From contig CM034542.1 in the NCBI GenBank assembly GCA_020002185.1, positions 59,814,097 through 59,878,096 on the forward strand: a stretch of 64,000 nucleotides of DNA, written 5' to 3'. How positions within the stretch are numbered: position 1 is the first letter of the stretch; each line of letters begins with the position of its first letter. Positions 62,242 through 64,000 of the stretch are shown one piece after another. The notes under the pieces are model-generated. The model had not been told where the DNA came from. It searched no databases and saw nothing but the letters and a program-made list of their open reading frames with translations. This stretch comes from Paraescarpia echinospica (Eukaryota; Annelida; Polychaeta; Sabellida; Siboglinidae). A program made the position numbers and the translations under genes.

Positions 62242-64000
62242 GTAATTACCTACATACTTCAGAATGACAGTACTTTATACTGACATGCTCGTAGGTCAGT
62301 GTCAACAATATACTTTCTAATGAGAGCATTGTGTCCAGCAGCTCGCAAATCTGTAAGAGCTTTTCTAGAATAAAAATTCCAATAATCCAAAAACAGTAGG
62401 ATGTGGGTGGGTCTTGAATAATAATAATAATAATAATCATATTAATTTTATATATAAAGTCATATCCATTAATGTTTGCAGTGCTGCACATAAAGCTAAT
62501 ACATAAAAAATACAAATAAAACACTTTTAAAAGAAAAATACATAACTTAAAATAATACAAATCAGTAGATTTAAGCAAATTCTTGTTTATGTATAAATAT
62601 ATAAATAAGTAGATTGTTTACTTAAGATAAAATTAATATAAATATCACTCCACCAAGCTAATTCATCAATAAGAAATATAAACATCAAATAGTTAAAACA
62701 AGTAAAGCAGGGTTTACATGGATTAGGAGAAGATCTGTGTAATTACACCAGAAACCAATTGGGGAGGAATAATTTTGTTGAAATTTCATTCCCGGCTGAA
62801 TTTTTTACAATATTTGGCTTTCTATTCAGTGGATTGGTAATGTATAAATTGTGCCATTGTCTTTTGGGATACCATTTGGGGGAGTCAATTCTGACCAGTC
62901 GGTTTGGGATTATTGGCATTATTTTATATTTATGAATGAATGGTCATATACAATGGAAATCTCTCTTTTCTTCAACAATAACAGATATAATATAGTGGCT
63001 AATTATTAAATTATACATGTAAACAATTGTTGAAAATGGGCAAGAAGAAGTGTAACACTTATAATCACTAGCCCTGTTACACTATTGTACAACACAGTAC
63101 AAATTTACACGTTGAGGCATCACCAAGAATACATAAGACATAATTATCATGTTCAAATCATGGCAGGCCGTTTGTAAAAAAGAAGTTAAAGTACTAATAT
63201 AACCCTAACGCCAGTCATTTTGTCAAAAATATCTACTCATTAAATACATAACTATTCAATAATTATTATTTGTTTTTAAAAAGATCAGTAGAAAATGTAT
63301 AAAGCAGACATGAAGAGATTACATCACACATTAAATGAATAGTACTGTTAGAATAAAAACTTAAAAACCGAGTACATGATTACATTAATGGCCATTACAT
63401 GTACATTGTTTACAACTTCCTGGTTGTTACAAGATGTAGGAGTATTTTTAAATTATTATTATTGTCATCACTAATTTATCATATATCTTGATTGAAATTG
63501 TATTATTGTACGATGTACAATTACCAATCTGACAGCAAAAAAAGTATCTACTTAGAGCACAATTAAATGTGCTAGTTGCAATGCACCAGGGGGGAGTAAA
63601 CAAGTTTACACCACAACTCTCCCTGTTTCCAACTAACCATTAATATGAATACATACAATTTATATATATGTATATGTCTATATATATATATGTATGTATG
63701 TAAATATATAATTATGTATGTATATATATATATGGATGTATGTAAATATATAATTATATATATATATGGCCCGCTATTCAAACATAGTTCAAAGGATACA
63801 CACAACTAATACACCATACAATGTGTAATAAATGTGGGCTAACAATGTGTAAAAATGTTTGCATTAGCATGAGTGACTAATGTTTGAGAATTATTTTCGT
63901 CTAAATACTATTTAATCGATACCATGCAATACGCAACTTTCCGTGTGCATTAAACTGAGAAAGAAACATGCTTTATTCTAATATTAAATATTATGTGCAA
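62242..64000. other. ACAT2 intron 4, start
   Basis: AT-rich intron sequence to the window edge, with an ATA microsatellite (62409-62437) and TA/TATG repeats (63660-63768). No exon 5 was found, so the rest of ACAT2 lies beyond 64000. Confidence 0.7.

Overview
The window is animal nuclear DNA. It has spliced genes with GT-AG introns, LINEs, a Ty3/Gypsy LTR retrotransposon, a hAT-like DNA transposon and very abundant minisatellites. No bacterial-style operons, rRNA or tRNA genes were seen. The gene set (OSCP1, MECR, ACAT2) and the CR1/L2-type LINEs, one carrying a PHD-like finger, suggest a bilaterian and most likely a marine invertebrate. A mollusc or other lophotrochozoan is only a guess.

Layout. 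(1) 1527-35707, plus strand: a complete ten-exon OSCP1 gene (376 codons plus stop) spread over 34 kb. Its introns hold three LINE families, a 4.5 kb Gypsy element, a pogo-like MITE, a 2.9 kb hAT-like element and about ten tandem arrays. (2) 35708-37360: probable OSCP1 3' UTR, with a polyadenylation signal at 37335. (3) 38732-39850, minus strand: an intact, intronless MECR (mitochondrial trans-2-enoyl-CoA reductase). (4) 40381 to beyond the window, plus strand: the first four exons of ACAT2 (cytosolic acetoacetyl-CoA thiolase), head to head with MECR across about 530 bp. Its introns contain more LINEs, a P2X7-type intracellular-domain fragment on the minus strand and seven tandem arrays, one of 4.1 kb.

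The most unusual property is that many arrays are built from pieces of the exon-intron boundaries. At OSCP1 exons 2, 7, 8 and 10 and at ACAT2 exon 4, the array next to the exon repeats the 3' splice site plus the first 7 to about 34 bases of that exon. At OSCP1 exons 4 and 6 the repeats carry the last 37 to about 60 bases of the exon plus the 5' splice site. The true exon edge is simply the last (or first) unit of the array, so the splicing machinery faces 3 to 36 near-identical decoy sites. By my tally roughly a third of the window is tandem repeat.

OSCP1 is linked in the literature to organic solute uptake and to cilia. MECR finishes each round of mitochondrial fatty-acid synthesis. ACAT2 makes acetoacetyl-CoA in the cytosol. 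MECR and ACAT2 may share a promoter; no pathway link to OSCP1 is implied.
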